Positions 43,740 through 54,271 of a stretch of DNA of 64,000 bases are shown one piece after another. The DNA is taken from assembly GCA_015179045.1 (NCBI GenBank), contig WHUZ01000069.1, positions 1 through 64,000 on the forward strand, given 5' to 3'. Position numbers and translations under genes: made by a program. Source of the DNA: Kalaharituber pfeilii (lineage: Eukaryota > Ascomycota > Pezizomycetes > Pezizales > Pezizaceae). How positions within the stretch are numbered: position 1 is the first letter of the stretch; each line of letters opens with the position of its first letter. The notes below the pieces were generated by a model that did no database searches, was not told where the DNA came from, and worked only from the letters and a program-made list of their open reading frames with translations.

Positions 43740-44070
43740 AAGATATTGAGCAGATTGGACCAATTGAGCGTATCGAGCATATGGAGTGCGGGTATGAGAT
43801 ATAGAGAGTAGAGAATATTGGGCATATTGAGCCTGTTCAGCATATTGGGCATGAATTCCCGACCCGGGCTAGGAATTGGCCACTTTCGCAGTGCATATGA
43901 GATGTAGAGAGTATTAAGCACATTGAGCATGCCATGAGTTGCAGAGAATATTACGCATATTGACTGCACACATGAGGTATAGAGAGTATTGAGTATATTG
44001 AGCGCACGCATGAGATATTGAACATGTTAAGTATATTGAGTATTTACTGCGCGCATGAGATATTGAGAGG
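43740..44070 (+). repeat. ~40-bp minisatellite (GAG/ATATTGAG-rich)
   Basis: Units built from CATGAGATATAGAGAGTATT, then GAGCATATTGAGCGCACG-type sequence; about eight degenerate units. Confidence 0.75.
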
Positions 44071-44428
44071 AAATGGAATCGGCTTGCCGAAGGTGATATG
44101 TACGAATTACGGGGCTACGAAAGGGCCTCACGCCGGCCTAATGCTGAAGACGATATATACAAATTAAGGGCCTCACGCCGACAGCCAGCGTCGGGCTGCA
44201 GGTCAATTATTGTGATTGCATTGTGGATACCCAAATGCGCCGAGATGCAATAATCATTGATCAAAGGTTCACTGGTGGCATCAGGATGCGACAGGGTGTA
44301 AGATCTAGCGTCAACAGGTGGCTGAAAATCTAAATTTAATTACTGGTAGAGAAGAAGAATCTTTGTTTTTTACTTTTAAGGCGCAATACGAAAGGTGGGT
44401 TGCATCAGGGCGCTGAGTAGGTACGCCT

Positions 44429-44487
44429 TTTTTTTTTTTTTTTTTTGGTCACATGACCCCGCATGCGGCTCTTCGCCATGGCAGGAC
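44429..44487 (-). mobile_element. 59-bp LINE-B tail micro-insertion
   Basis: Duplication GAGTAGGTACGCCT at 44,415-44,428 and 44,488-44,501. Sense 5' end TCCTGCCATGGC. The stem keeps pairing through a U-G pair at its foot. Confidence 0.93.
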
Positions 44488-45030
44488 GAGTAGGTACGCC
44501 TGAACGCAACCTTTGTTTTGGTCATGGATGCCCACTACTCAATTGAAATAAACTTTAACTGTTGCAAAGGGAGCTTTAGAACCTGGGCTACTCGCAGAGT
44601 CACTTACTCGGCTACTTATTGGACTGCTTATCGGGCTGCTCATTGGGTCGGCCACTACAGCCGCTGGTTGTTACTCACATGGGTCGGCTGGCAACCCAAT
44701 ATAGGATGATAGGCTGTTGCTCAGTACACTTCCAGGTTGCCGGTTGATACTGCAGGAATTACCCCTCATTCTGACGTCAAGTTCAGTGTTGACTAGGTTG
44801 GTGATACAACGTGCCGACGCGCTCCGAGCATGTTTGTTTATGTTTGTTGACGCGACTGTTGCAGCACATATTTACAGGTATGGCAGGCCCCTCTTAACAG
44901 CATGACATTTGGCAGAAAAAGCTATTGACAGGTAGGGCAGCTCTCCTCAATGCTCCTCGATGCACCACAATGAGCCGAATTCTCTATTGCACCGAGAGTG
45001 GCAAAATGGACTATATTACATGAAGCAGGA

Positions 45031-45084
45031 TTTTTTTTTTTTTTTATTTCATTACTCGCATACCGCCTATCAGGCTACGGCGAG
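45031..45084 (-). mobile_element. 54-bp LINE-A tail micro-insertion
   Basis: Duplication ATGAAGCAGGA at 45,020-45,030 and 45,085-45,095. The apical pair is U-A (GCCT / AGGC, loop GAT in sense), a compensatory change; closing pair C-G type. Confidence 0.92.
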
Positions 45085-45359
45085 ATGAAGCAGGAGCGGT
45101 AGGGTGACCGATAATGGTATGGCATGATAGGATGATGAAGGGGCACCTGGATATAGATCACAATAGCTAGATATACATAATCAGTTGTCAAACAAGGCGT
45201 TCTATCTGCAGTACTTGCTATTGTAAAAAAGCTTCTTCAGTGTCTATAAGTGGTTAATACCGTGAAAGCACATGGCAAACTTATCAGTTGCGCAGAGACG
45301 TAATAGAGGCATCTGGAAACTGCCTGGGTGTAAACAACCTTAGTTAGTGTGTCTAGTTA

Positions 45360-45560
45360 TGATCAACAGGTAACATGCATCCAGGGTGCATAGGACGTTA
45401 CAATGAATAGATGAGATGCATTCAGGGCGCACAGAGCCTTAGTTACTGCGCCAGGTTACAATGAATAGATGACGTGCATCCAGGGCGCACAGAGCCTTGT
45501 CTAGTGCGCCTGGTTATAATGAATAGATGACGTGCATCCAGGGCGCTCAAGGCGCTTGGG
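45360..45560 (+). repeat. ~65-bp tandem repeat, three units
   Basis: Units containing AATGAATAGATGACGTGCAT, CCAGGGCGCACAGAGCCTT and a GTGCGCCTGGTT-type segment. It runs into the right end of the TIR-bounded segment. Confidence 0.8.
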
Positions 45561-45611
45561 GGGTATTCACATCCCCGGGTGCTTCAGGGCGATTTTTCGT
45601 TTTTGCTGATG

Positions 45612-46060
45612 TGGATAGGGACTTGTTTCCAGTTTGTACTGTCAAATTGCGGCGGGCCACCCATACTTGCTCTCCAACTTGGAATTGGCGAGACTTGTCA
45701 ATGTGGAGTGCAGAGCGCTTGTCACTGATCTGCTTGAGGGTTCGGTGAATCTGGCTGAGGACTGCGGTCATGCGTTCAATCCATTCTTCAGCCGCTGGGC
45801 TGGCATATATATAATCATCATTGACATGAATGGTACGCGGGTCAAACCCATATAGGCTGCGGAATGGACTGTATCTTGTTGTAGAGTTGTATGCGAATTC
45901 GGCTAGTGGTAGCCATTGTATCCAACGTTGCTGGCGATCTTGGCAGTAGATTCTCAAGTATTGCTTGAGTGACGCACAATTCTCTGGCAAAATGGTATTA
46001 CTTATGAGCAATGAATCCAACAGGCCGTAATCTGCATTGGACTGAAACCGCCTGGCCTGG
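45612..46060 (-). pseudogene. Ty3/gypsy integrase fragment
   Basis: The minus strand carries L-K-Q-Y-L-R-I-Y-C, W-I-Q-W-L-P-L-A-E-F-A-Y-N-S, S-P-F-R-S-L-Y-G-F-D-P and Q-V-G-E-Q-V-W-V-A-R-R-N-L: the end of the integrase core and the start of its C-terminal domain. The catalytic core upstream is replaced by unrelated codons. The frame breaks at the TIR-bounded segment. Confidence 0.8.
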
Positions 46061-46228
46061 CCTGGCCTCTTGGATTCATTAAACTTTTGAGCCCTCGCTA
46101 CCATAAATTTAACTGCAAGGGAGCAGACTGAGCTGATGTGATATAGGTTGAAACGCCGTTTCTGTAGATTCCCTTGACATGTTGACAGATACAGGATAGG
46201 GAGTCGACTTCGGTTTTGATATTGTCAC

Positions 46229-46560
46229 ATGCGGGGGACGAAAAACAGTAGCTTGGAGTTCAAACATTTCATTCTTGTAGGCGGCGTGGTGAGCACTGAG
46301 TTGTCCTTTTTGTCTATGATCTCGCAGTTATCGTCATCGAATAGAAGCTTGCATTTGGCCTTCATACATTTACCAACTGAGAAGAGATTGCAGCCTAGAT
46401 CCGGAACATACAGATGTGATCTGAGGCACCAGAGTCGACATACCAGAGCTTACGTTGAGTTATTTTGATGTCATCTTTTGTCAACCGAGTGCGGTGAATA
46501 AGGCTTCTAGTGACTGAAATGTTTGATGTTCCGATAGTACTAGTAGCAGTAGCAGTATTC
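46229..46560 (-). pseudogene. Retroviral-type protease region, copia-like
   Basis: The minus strand reads W-Y-V-D-S-G-A-S-D-H (aspartic protease active-site context with the copia-type H), then, after a stop, S-V-G-K-C and L-L-F-D-D-D-N-C-E-I, as in copia pre-integrase regions. This does not match a Ty3 protease, so a piece of a Ty1/copia element probably lies here. Confidence 0.6.
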
Positions 46561-46575
46561 GCATTCCCTGATGAA

Positions 46576-46891
46576 GAATGCAGATGGTGCGGGGAAAAAG
46601 AAGAGACGACGAAACACGTCCTAAAAGAGTGCGGAGTGTGGCGGAGGAGGTGGTCCGGGGGAATGGAAGATGTCAGGAGGCCCCCCCGAACCAAGGAAGG
46701 GGAGGAGGACCCGCTGAAGAAGCTGATGGAGATGCTGGGGGAGTAACAAGACCTTTTATTTTATATTTCACGTGATTTTATGCCGTCAACTTTATCGTTG
46801 GTTTTAGCCTTACCTTTTCATTGCTTTATGTACCTAAGACATCGCCATAGCCCAACGGGCGGCAAGCGATTGATGATATAAAAAAAAAAAA
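46576..46891 (+). mobile_element. LINE-A 3'-end copy, 316 bp
   Basis: Duplication ATTCCCTGATGAA at 46,563-46,575 and 46,892-46,904. Starts inside the zinc-finger codons (CRWCGEKEETT), reaches the ORF2 stop, a 3' UTR, the hairpin (loop AAC) and A12. Diverged from the 15.2-kb copy. Confidence 0.92.
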
Positions 46892-47001
46892 ATTCCCTGA
46901 TGAATTTTTGTTTCCCTAATTCTTCCTGGCCTTATTAGGAAAGATCCGGCCAAACCAGTGCATACGGTGAGGAGGACCGACCGGCCAGGTCCAAGGTTCA
47001 A

Positions 47002-47292
47002 CTACGAGCTTAAAACTGCAACAACTTCAATATACGCTGAGTCTATACCTTCCTCGCCCATGGAGTGTTTGAATAGCGTTGCGATCCTCCTTACTAATTC
47101 AGTGTCTAACTTGTCTGCTTCCGAGCCTACCGGTACTCTTGTGGCTGGCGGGGTTGCCGGGATTGCTGGGGTTGCAGCGTTCAAGAGTGCGACTTTTCGT
47201 TCTAGCTCTATAATTGTAGGCTGGAGGGCTCGTATAGTCTCTTGAGCCGATCCCAATGCTGGAGAGTAGGGTACTTCGTCATCCATATCCAT
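47002..47292 (-). pseudogene. Gag-like N-terminal fragment
   Basis: 96 codons starting MDMDDEVPYS, with a short helical segment (IRALQPTIIELERKVALL) and an A/P-rich linker. Located just inside the 5' LTR on the coding strand, where gag starts. A purine-rich simple repeat (GGTAAAAGGTAAAGG) lies between it and the LTR. Confidence 0.5.
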
Positions 47293-47376
47293 TTGTGTAA
47301 GCGAGTAGCTTAAAAGGGTTGAAGGCGAGAGGTAAAGGTAAAAGGTAAAGGAGAAAGGTAAAAGGTCAAAGGTGAA

Positions 47377-47622
47377 GGTAAAGGTGCCTGCGATTGCAGC
47401 GAAATGTAGGTGTAACTTAGGACAACGCTTGGACCTTGACCTTTGTATAGAGGCCGTTCAGGCCTCTATATATAGGCCTCCAGCGTGTCGGTTATTGCAC
47501 TATTCTATTAAACATTGAGTGCTAATTAACAAGCTTCTCTCTCATCATCATCATGGCATCATTACCATGCATCATCTCTCATCATCATGGCATTATTGAT
47601 ACTTTGTTCGGTAACCCTGACA
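47377..47622 (-). repeat. LTR (5' LTR of the Ty3-type element)
   Basis: About 246 bp, similar to 39,807-40,031 but with a longer CATCATCATGGCA-type segment and a diverged inner end. Followed by GTTAT. Confidence 0.8.
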
Positions 47623-49318
47623 GTTATTCTGTCCGCTCGGCGGTCAGTATCCGGAATTGGAGACAAATCTCTGCATTACCGGGTACGGTAGGACTATCTA
47701 TTCACTGTTGAGTGGAACCATGCACTGTTGAGTGGAACCATGCAATATTCGACAGATACATATTTGTACTTGAATGGAGAAATGAGGTCACTATAGAGTT
47801 TTTTTCCAATAGGGTGGAAGCGACTTCAAAACAAGCTACTAAGATGTACACAAGTATAGTATCATACCAACTTAAGCACTTAGTATGAAACTGCTGGTAA
47901 TCGTAACACACATATTTGTTCGGCATCCCTGTTTTGGATCCAGGACACCTCCAGGACTTATCATAATCCAGAACTCACAAAAATTCGAATAATTCCTCTA
48001 CCGTTATCAAATTCCATCTGGGAAATCCCCACATGCTAACGCACATATTCCGCATGATACTTTTCTGCGGTTATAGATTAACAATGCAATTTATAGGCGG
48101 GAATGTAATCAAAGAATAGAAAAGAACCTGCATGTGTCGAGCCATTCCTAACAGTGATTCAGTGGTGACTGGCCAGGGCCAGTCACCACACTACTCAGTA
48201 GCACCACGATGCATAATTTTTTTTCCTCTGTACAAAGTACTATGACTACATGCCTACACTTCCACTACACGCGTACGCTAAAGTTAACTTCAAACCCAAC
48301 CAAACTGCTGTTAAAAATGCGGAACCCTATTCAGCGAAAATGCTTTCTCTTCAGCGAAAATTCCATTCCAGTGAAATATTCCTCTATAGCAAATTGTGGA
48401 GAATCAGAGTAAAGTAACATGTACAAATGAGGATCAGAGACTATATGAGTAAATAAACATGTAAATAAAAAAATACTCCGAGGAGTTGAATAAAATTTCA
48501 AGTAATGTGGCAACTGCAATAATTTAGTGACTAAACTGTTCTATGATATTAGTTTTCTGTGGTGAAAAAAGCTAAATGCAATGTTGTTTAAGTATGCGTA
48601 TTGTGAATGGTCTGGGCTAGTCATGAACTGTACTGCTACTAAGCAGCTCGGACTAGTGATGACTGCTTAGGGCTAGTGGTGATTGGAACGTTTATTTACG
48701 AATGGCTTGGCACATGTACATATCAACTTTGAGGTAGTACGTACGAAAGCTGCAAGAATATTTGTGCTACCACAGCAACACCGCCCCCTAACAAGGCTGA
48801 TTCGATGAGAACACTCAAAACAGGAGTATATAATCGCCAAGCGTCAATTTCGAGATCATCGCCGTTCACATAAACATCAGCTGTATGATTTGCTCCAGGG
48901 CACCTCGCCGATTTACAAATTCTTGTGCTACGCACATTCTTCGCCCTTTACTACCAGTTCTCCCAATACCCAGAGCGAGAGTCGAAGTGGGGCAGCTCCC
49001 AATATGTTTGAAACTCTGCGCTGCAGGAACGCTATTTTCAGAAAGTTGTAAGTGCGCGGCTAACATGATCGGCATGCCCATATTTATGCACATGTCACGT
49101 GAGCAGCAAATGCAACCTTTTTGTGCTCCCAGCACGGTGACCAGAATGAGTACATATTTAGTGCGGCCTATGGGATTGTACAATGTATAAAACTTTTTAT
49201 ATTTCGCTTGAGCACCTCCCCACATTCTTCTTTTCATCACTTTTTAACTACTAATTGTCACGTCCACCCACAGGGCAAAAATCGAGCTCATACATATATA
49301 AAAGTGCCATCTGCGACT
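47623..49318. other. No gene recognised
   Basis: Contains a perfect 10-bp-arm palindrome GTGACTGGCC-AGG-GGCCAGTCAC-like motif near 48,163-48,187 (arms GTGACTGGCC / GCCAGTCAC). A possible TATA box (ACATATATAAAAG) lies at 49,292-49,304, just before the next gene. Confidence 0.45.
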
Positions 49319-51164
49319 ATGCTTACCTCGCACCCACCACCACTCTTCCACTTTCATTTTTCATTGCCGGGGTCACTCGTGCCTGCGGGGCGGAGGATAC
49401 AGAAGTCTTCTCCAATAAGTCCCTCCCATGCCGCAGCAAGCACCCGCGGTCGGCGTGTTCTCGTGCCCAGACTATTATTTTCGGCCTCCACCCTGAATTG
49501 GCCGAGCGGTCGGCGCACAGAGGTGAAACAAGTGGGAGACACCGATAACGCAGGAAATACGAATAGAACTTCCAATACCCCAACTGCAACACGGAGTGTG
49601 AAAGTGAGCCGGCGCGAGAAGAAGGCTGAAGACAGCACGAACAACAACGCTGCAACATTCACAGACCACTCAGTTTTTGTCTTCAAGGCGGGGAAGAGCA
49701 CAGAAGGGACTGCGGAGAAAGATGTTCTACACGTGGAGAAGCGGACAAGAGGTCATTGTGATAACCTGAGCCGGTACTGGGCTGATGATGAAGTTGACAA
49801 TTTACGTTACGGCAATGAAGATGTGAAGGTAGAAAAGTCACCCTTAGAGCTTGTTCTCAACTGCTGTGAAAATAAACATATCCGTCTAACAAAGCTTGCA
49901 GGACAATTGCGCTATTGCAGGTGGAAAGGTGACTGTGATTTTCCCCGTGAAAGGGGCATCCACACTCAGCCTTCACATCCTGGACACCGTGCAAGGAAAA
50001 CCTCTCCAAACGTTAAAAGTATCCTCCAATATCCTGAGGATGACCGGCGGCCGTCTCGGCGCAGTTACCTCTGGATCTCAGGCGGGTTGTGGGGACCTTG
50101 TTGACTTGATTCCCGGATGCCCATTTCGAGTGTTGGGCTATCGTACCGACGAAGATATGAAGTTAATCATACCCTCTCTTGCTTCAGGCTCGTCGCCCGG
50201 ACGCCAGTCGCCCCATCAAGACAATCGTACTCTCACTGCATTCCTTACCCTGATGAAGGTTCTGCACATGGACTCCAAGATCTTCTGCATGCCGCCAGAC
50301 CTGGAAACCATAGTGGTCGTCGCGGAACTCGCGTGGCTGTTGGAGTGTATGCCGGTCGTGGCACCCTGGGTCGCAGCGGCGATTTCTTTGCACCAGCGGA
50401 AACATCCACATGGCGCACGGCTGCCAAGCTGCTTTTCGGCCGTCTGTATGGTCAGGCTGGGCTGTGCGATGGGTGATGCTGACATATTTCGCGCCGCTAC
50501 AAGGAAGGTCATTTGTGAAACAGAATTTCTCGACCCCAATTTTGAATATTACTCCCGAGGAATAGCAATAATCCCTCTCATTGAAGGTATGTTAATACTC
50601 ATCTCGTGTGTTGCTCTGCCCAGTCACTCTCCTCACACATTCCTAGCTGAGAATGTATCACTAAATCACTTTCACTTGAAATGCCCAGACCACATGCGTA
50701 TCCAATACGCGACCACAATCCAATCTCTCTTCCAACTCATTATCTACACCGCAATCACCTTCCACCAAAATTACCCCAGTACAGAGGGCAACCTCCTCTT
50801 GCAGCAACTGATCACGAGCGCTGCGCGACACCTTCAGCCTAATACCACGGGAATACCAACCCTCTCAAAACCGCCACTAGACTGGCAACAGTGGACGGGC
50901 ACTGTCAATGAATTAGTGTCCAGAGTGCGCCGAATCGGGATGGATATTAGCGACACCTGGAAGAAGGCTAAATTTGGCAAGGCCTCCGCCAATACTGGGC
51001 GCGTAAGCTTGAGGTGTAGTGACCCAGGTGTCCAATTTGCAGAAGCGGCGAGCGAGATTCAGAAACGGGTTAAAGGTCTCGATTTGACATGTTATCAAAG
51101 GGTGCCGAGCTGCCAGTTGATGGGTGTCCGTATTTTGAAATCATTGAAGACAGGAAGTTGGTAA
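49319..51164 (+). CDS. Diverged BTB-like fungal protein
   Basis: Three exons: 49,319-49,828, 49,902-50,586 and 50,689-51,164. Intron 1 has GTAGAA / GTCTAAC / TGCAG; intron 2 has GTATGT and CCCAG. All phases match, giving 556 residues. The first 170 residues are basic and low-complexity. From about residue 178 the pattern V-T-V-I-F-P-V, then L-K-V-S-S-N-I-L-R-M-T-G-G, then F-L-T-L-M-K-V-L-H-M and V-V-V-A-E-L-A-W-L-L-E-C resembles the BTB fold of fungal proteins with a trailing helical region. It lacks the zinc tail of the 22-31 kb family. The ATG at 49,319 lies only about 15 bp after the TATA-like sequence, so the true start could be later. Confidence 0.55.
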
Positions 51165-51739
51165 GAAGTCTCTGTATATGTGATGGGGTGGTCATCGTAT
51201 CTTGCCGAAGGAAAGGGATACCAGTGGCATGGGTGGAAGCGGCAAGGTATTGATGAGAGGAGTGAAGAGCAACAATGATCACCGTTACGACACAGGTGAC
51301 CATTGAGGCAAGGGTCGGCTCATCTATTGAGTGTCGAGTGCAGGGATTCAAAGGCAGGGATTGGAGTGCAGTAGGTCTCGACCCTCCTAAGAAGGAGGGA
51401 TGGGCACGTGTAGAGTCCCCACGCAAGTGGGACATTGAGGCTGAATCTTGGACTGAAGCGATTCTGTTGACGGAAGTGACGTCACAGGTCACGAATGGCA
51501 TGAAGCGTGAAGAGATCTAGACTTGCAGGCACCAGTGTATTTCTCACCAGCTCTCGTATACCGCGACCCTCAAAATGAGGCACCCTACAATTAACCCCAG
51601 GACTGAGTAATGTAATTATTATATATACAAGTTTGTGGCCCTGCCATGGCGAAGTACCTGTAGCTACAGGTGGGCCGGTTACGTGATATTAAAATGCTAT
51701 ATATAATCCACATTTATATATATAGCTGCGGGTCCCTGC
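51165..51739. other. No gene recognised; degenerate LINE-B-like tail
   Basis: A sequence like the LINE-B hairpin (GGCCCTGCCATGGCGAAG, then GGTTACGTGATATTAAAA) lies at 51,638-51,694 without a long A-run. Otherwise nothing. Confidence 0.4.
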
Positions 51740-52345
51740 CAAATGTCAGGGCCTACCGGATATCTACAGACTACCCATAAAGCTGCTAGTGACAATTCGG
51801 CCTGATCAACCGATAGCTGCAGTTAGGGCAATGAAACATGGGTCGGGCACGAATGTGTATCGCGAGGCTCCGTCGGCATTGTCATAGCACAGTGTCAGCC
51901 ACCGGACGGACCTCCAGGAGCAGAGCCACTGGATCTCTACATGAGGCTAGGGAAAGGCTGAGGGGCATCTATAAATAGAACATCATAATATCAGAGCAAG
52001 TTAGACAATGGATGGATGGCACGCAGGTGTTACAGTGTCTGCGGGATGGCAGCGAAATGTAGGTGTAACCCAGGACAACGCTTGGAACTTGACCTAAGTA
52101 TAGGGCCGTTTAGGCCTCTGGATATAGGCCTCCAGAGTGTCGGTTATTGCATTATTCTATATAACATAAGTACCAAGCTTCTCTCCATCATCATCATGGC
52201 ATCATCATGGCATCATTGATGCTTTGTTCGGTCACCCTGACAGCAGGATTGCTATAAGAAGGGCCAGCAAGAGCTGCCTTCTCGAAGGTCAAGCAACAAG
52301 CGTTGTCCCAGGTTACACCCTCTATTCACTACATCATCGTAGAAA
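51740..52345 (+). repeat. Dispersed repeat R1, copy 2
   Basis: Same family as 25,500-26,400. Interrupted only by the solo LTR at 52,028-52,242. Provides empty sites for the two LINE-A insertions of copy 1, and copy 1 provides the empty site for the LTR. Confidence 0.85.
52028..52242 (-). mobile_element. Solo LTR of the 39.8-kb Ty3-type family
   Basis: 215 bp, TGTTACAG to CCCTGACA on the plus strand, perfect duplication GCAGG at 52,023-52,027 and 52,243-52,247. The unoccupied site is seen in R1 copy 1 near 26,268-26,275 (CACGCAGGATT). Confidence 0.92.
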
Positions 52346-52352
52346 CTGTAAC

Positions 52353-52404
52353 AGCCATAGCCCATAAGGCGGCATGCGTGTTATGATGATAAAAAAAAAA
52401 AAAA
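52353..52404 (+). mobile_element. LINE-A tail, 52 bp
   Basis: GCCATAGCCC, loop ATA, AGGCGGCATGCG, then A14. The stem is weakened at one pair. No clear target duplication; the 5' flank is the end of R1 copy 2. Confidence 0.75.
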
Positions 52405-52534
52405 GTGGGCTGTTGTTCAATGATCAGGAGCACCCGCTTCATTCGTGAGATTGCCTTTGGATTTCAATTTCTAGATGCCGTGCAACACGTATTTGCAAAT
52501 ATATGAGCCGTTTTAATTTATAATCTAGTTGTGG

Positions 52535-52540
<6 letters not shown>

Positions 52541-52571
<31 letters not shown>

Positions 52572-53100
52572 TCAGTACTCGCGTGCCGCCCTATGGGCTA
52601 TGGCGAGGTTAAATACAATAAGGAAATAGGTATGAAAGAAAAGTAAGTATGAAATAGAGAGAGATAATGCCTGCCCTATCTTTCCGCCCATTCCAATATC
52701 TCCATCAAAGAGTCCTTGTCCTTGTTCTTGGGTGGCAGGATCAGATCCGCCATACCTCCTGGTCATTTTCTTTTCCATGTCCTGCACCTGGTGAGCACGT
52801 GTGTGGTGCATTCCTCCTCTTCCCCGCACCATCGGCATTCCGGGCTGTCGGCTTTGCCGATCGTGTGTTGCCATTTTCTCAGTCCCTTGCCCCCCAGTAT
52901 ACCCGCGAGTGTCGAAACTCTTCGCACTAGCCGTGTCAGCGGTCTGTAAGTGAGATCCAGCCGGTTCCTTTCCGTGGCCCTCCATGTTCTGGACAGTTGT
53001 CGTATTCCCGCTTCGGTGATGGTCCCGTCTTGGTATTGGAGGTGTGCGCCTATCTTGGCGCCTCTGTCTGCCTCCGTGTTGCCCTTGATCCCTTTATGGC
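52541..53100 (-). mobile_element. LINE-A 3'-end copy, ~560 bp
   Basis: A T-run of about 30 is followed by the hairpin complement (loop ATA, closing pair C-G type), 3' UTR and the last ~150 codons of ORF2 (RNase H end to zinc finger), frame-broken. About 75-80% similar to the 15.2-kb copy. Target duplication not recognised. Confidence 0.85.
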
Positions 53101-53129
53101 TCTTTTATGTATTCGGAAATCCGGACGAG

Positions 53130-53305
53130 TAACCCAGGCCAGTCAGTACAATTATGGATGGCCCGGGCCACTCATCTCGGAATCTGGACCACTGGCCCGG
53201 GCCATTGGTCCCAGCATGGATGGTCCGGGCCATCCACTTTTGTGTGGAAGAAATGGCTGGCCCAGGCCAGTCATGAGTGGCCTGTTAAGATGACTGGCCC
53301 CGAAC
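53130..53305. repeat. Cluster of GGCCCGGGCC-type palindromes
   Basis: Four or five copies of GGATGGYCCGGGCCA or CTGGCCCRGGCCAGTCA in 175 bp. The same core is found at 48,163. Confidence 0.65.
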
Positions 53306-54215
53306 ACCGGCATGTATATGCGCTGTGATTACATTTTTCAGATTATCCAGTGGCCATAGCCTCTTCCGGCGTTTGAAGCGTGCAATGATTGCCTCCCATT
53401 TACGACAACTGATAGAACCTGCAATGCTACAAATGTTATGACAAATCCACTGCTGTAGGTAGTCCACAGTAAAATGCCCAGATATCACAGTCGTAACGTC
53501 AAGCATAATTGGTAGTAGAACAAAATTCCTGCCCAATGCAGGTTTTCACGTGTTTCGATCTCAATTGAGAGATATCGGTTCAGACAGAACTGCTGTCACT
53601 TGATCTTACCTCCTTCAGGGTAAATGCTGACAGCTTTACTTCAGCTGTAGGTATTGGTAAGCACTACCATACATAAATCCATAGCACATCGCCATAGCCC
53701 ATAGGGCGGCCAGCGATTAATGATATAAAAAAAAAAAAAAAAAAAAGAAAAAAAGCACTACCATACTAGTAGACCTTGAATGCTTCCCGGCAACGACATG
53801 AGGGTACTCGCACATGCCATGAACGCTAGGGTCAGTGAGAGATTTGCAGTGATGTCCTGTCGGACATGACGGGTCGGAGTGTCCGATATATGAGGCCCGA
53901 AGGCAACCTCATGCTCTATGTATATAGATTCCGTACCTTGGCTAGTCTATAATAACAATCATCTCTTCTAGCTAATGTTTAACAGGGTTGGTAAACGCTG
54001 GTCTCGGGACCTTTCCTTGCTGATGTTCAACAAACATTACCCACGTTGCACTTATCCGCGAGCAGACGCTGTCATGCTACAAATGATCCATTCTAGAGCA
54101 CATACTGTGTTCTACGGGAGATTGCGCTTAACCTAAGTATTGCACACTTTCGGGTGACTAATAAATGACTTCTCAAAATTCAGCGACTTGGTCAAATTAA
54201 GCACAACGCATCTAG
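53306..54215. other. No gene recognised apart from a LINE-A tail
   Basis: An 83-codon minus-strand ORF at 53,285-53,536 lacks a recognisable domain. The stretch holds the LINE-A tail at 53,673-53,752. Confidence 0.35.
53673..53752 (+). mobile_element. 80-bp LINE-A tail insertion
   Basis: Duplication AAGCACTACCATAC at 53,659-53,672 and 53,753-53,766. Has 15 nt upstream of the hairpin foot, more than most copies; loop ATA. Confidence 0.92.
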
Positions 54216-54271
54216 GAAATCGCCGTAGCCCTTAGGGCGGCATGCGATTAGTGATATGAAAAAAAGAAAAA
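54216..54271 (+). mobile_element. 56-bp LINE-A tail micro-insertion
   Basis: Duplication AACGCATCTAG at 54,205-54,215 and 54,272-54,282. Sense 5' end GAAATCGCCG, loop TTA, A-run interrupted by G. Confidence 0.92.

Larger units (their letters stand above)
43435..44790. repeat. Inverted arms, ~130-160 bp
   Basis: 43,435-43,600 and the complement of 44,620-44,790 align over their length, sharing CCGGCAACCTGGAAGTGTAC, GCCTATCATCCTA and AACAACCAGCGGCTGTAGTG. The loop of about 1 kb holds the 43.74-kb minisatellite and a LINE-B tail. Either a foldback element or the ends of a further nested transposon. Confidence 0.75.
41633..45612. mobile_element. ~4-kb TIR-bounded non-coding segment inside the integrase gene
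   Basis: The ends are inverted copies of CATCAGCAAAAACGAAAAA, then TCGCCC (41,636-41,662 on the plus strand; complement at 45,588-45,612). The segment separates two parts of one integrase reading frame, with CAGCAAA-like sequence at both junctions as a possible target duplication. No transposase ORF was found. The interior holds two minisatellites, a pair of inverted arms, a LINE-B tail at 44.4 kb and a LINE-A tail at 45.0 kb. A 31-bp unit occurs about 2.5 times at 41,700-41,780. 41,800-42,350 holds nothing recognised. Confidence 0.5.
39807..47622 (-). mobile_element. Degenerate Ty3-type LTR retrotransposon with nested insertions
   Basis: Two same-orientation LTRs (39,807-40,031 and about 47,377-47,622) enclose minus-strand coding remnants in the order gag-like (47.0-47.3), protease-like (46.2-46.6), integrase (45.6-46.1) and C-terminal integrase plus chromodomain (41.3-41.6). 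Flanking 5-mers TTTAT and GTTAT differ at one base, consistent with an old target duplication. A purine-rich tract (AAAACGGGGG in the coding sense) adjoins the low-coordinate LTR, as expected for the 3' LTR. RT and RNase H are missing. LINE-A and LINE-B tails, a ~4-kb TIR-bounded segment and satellites have inserted. The protease fragment looks copia-like, so the element may be a mosaic. Confidence 0.75.

Noticed and set aside
49121..50104. Single 327-codon ORF as the gene at 49-50 kb
   Set aside because: The intron at 49,829-49,901 joins its first half to the other frame with matching phase; the tail of this ORF is out-of-frame sequence.
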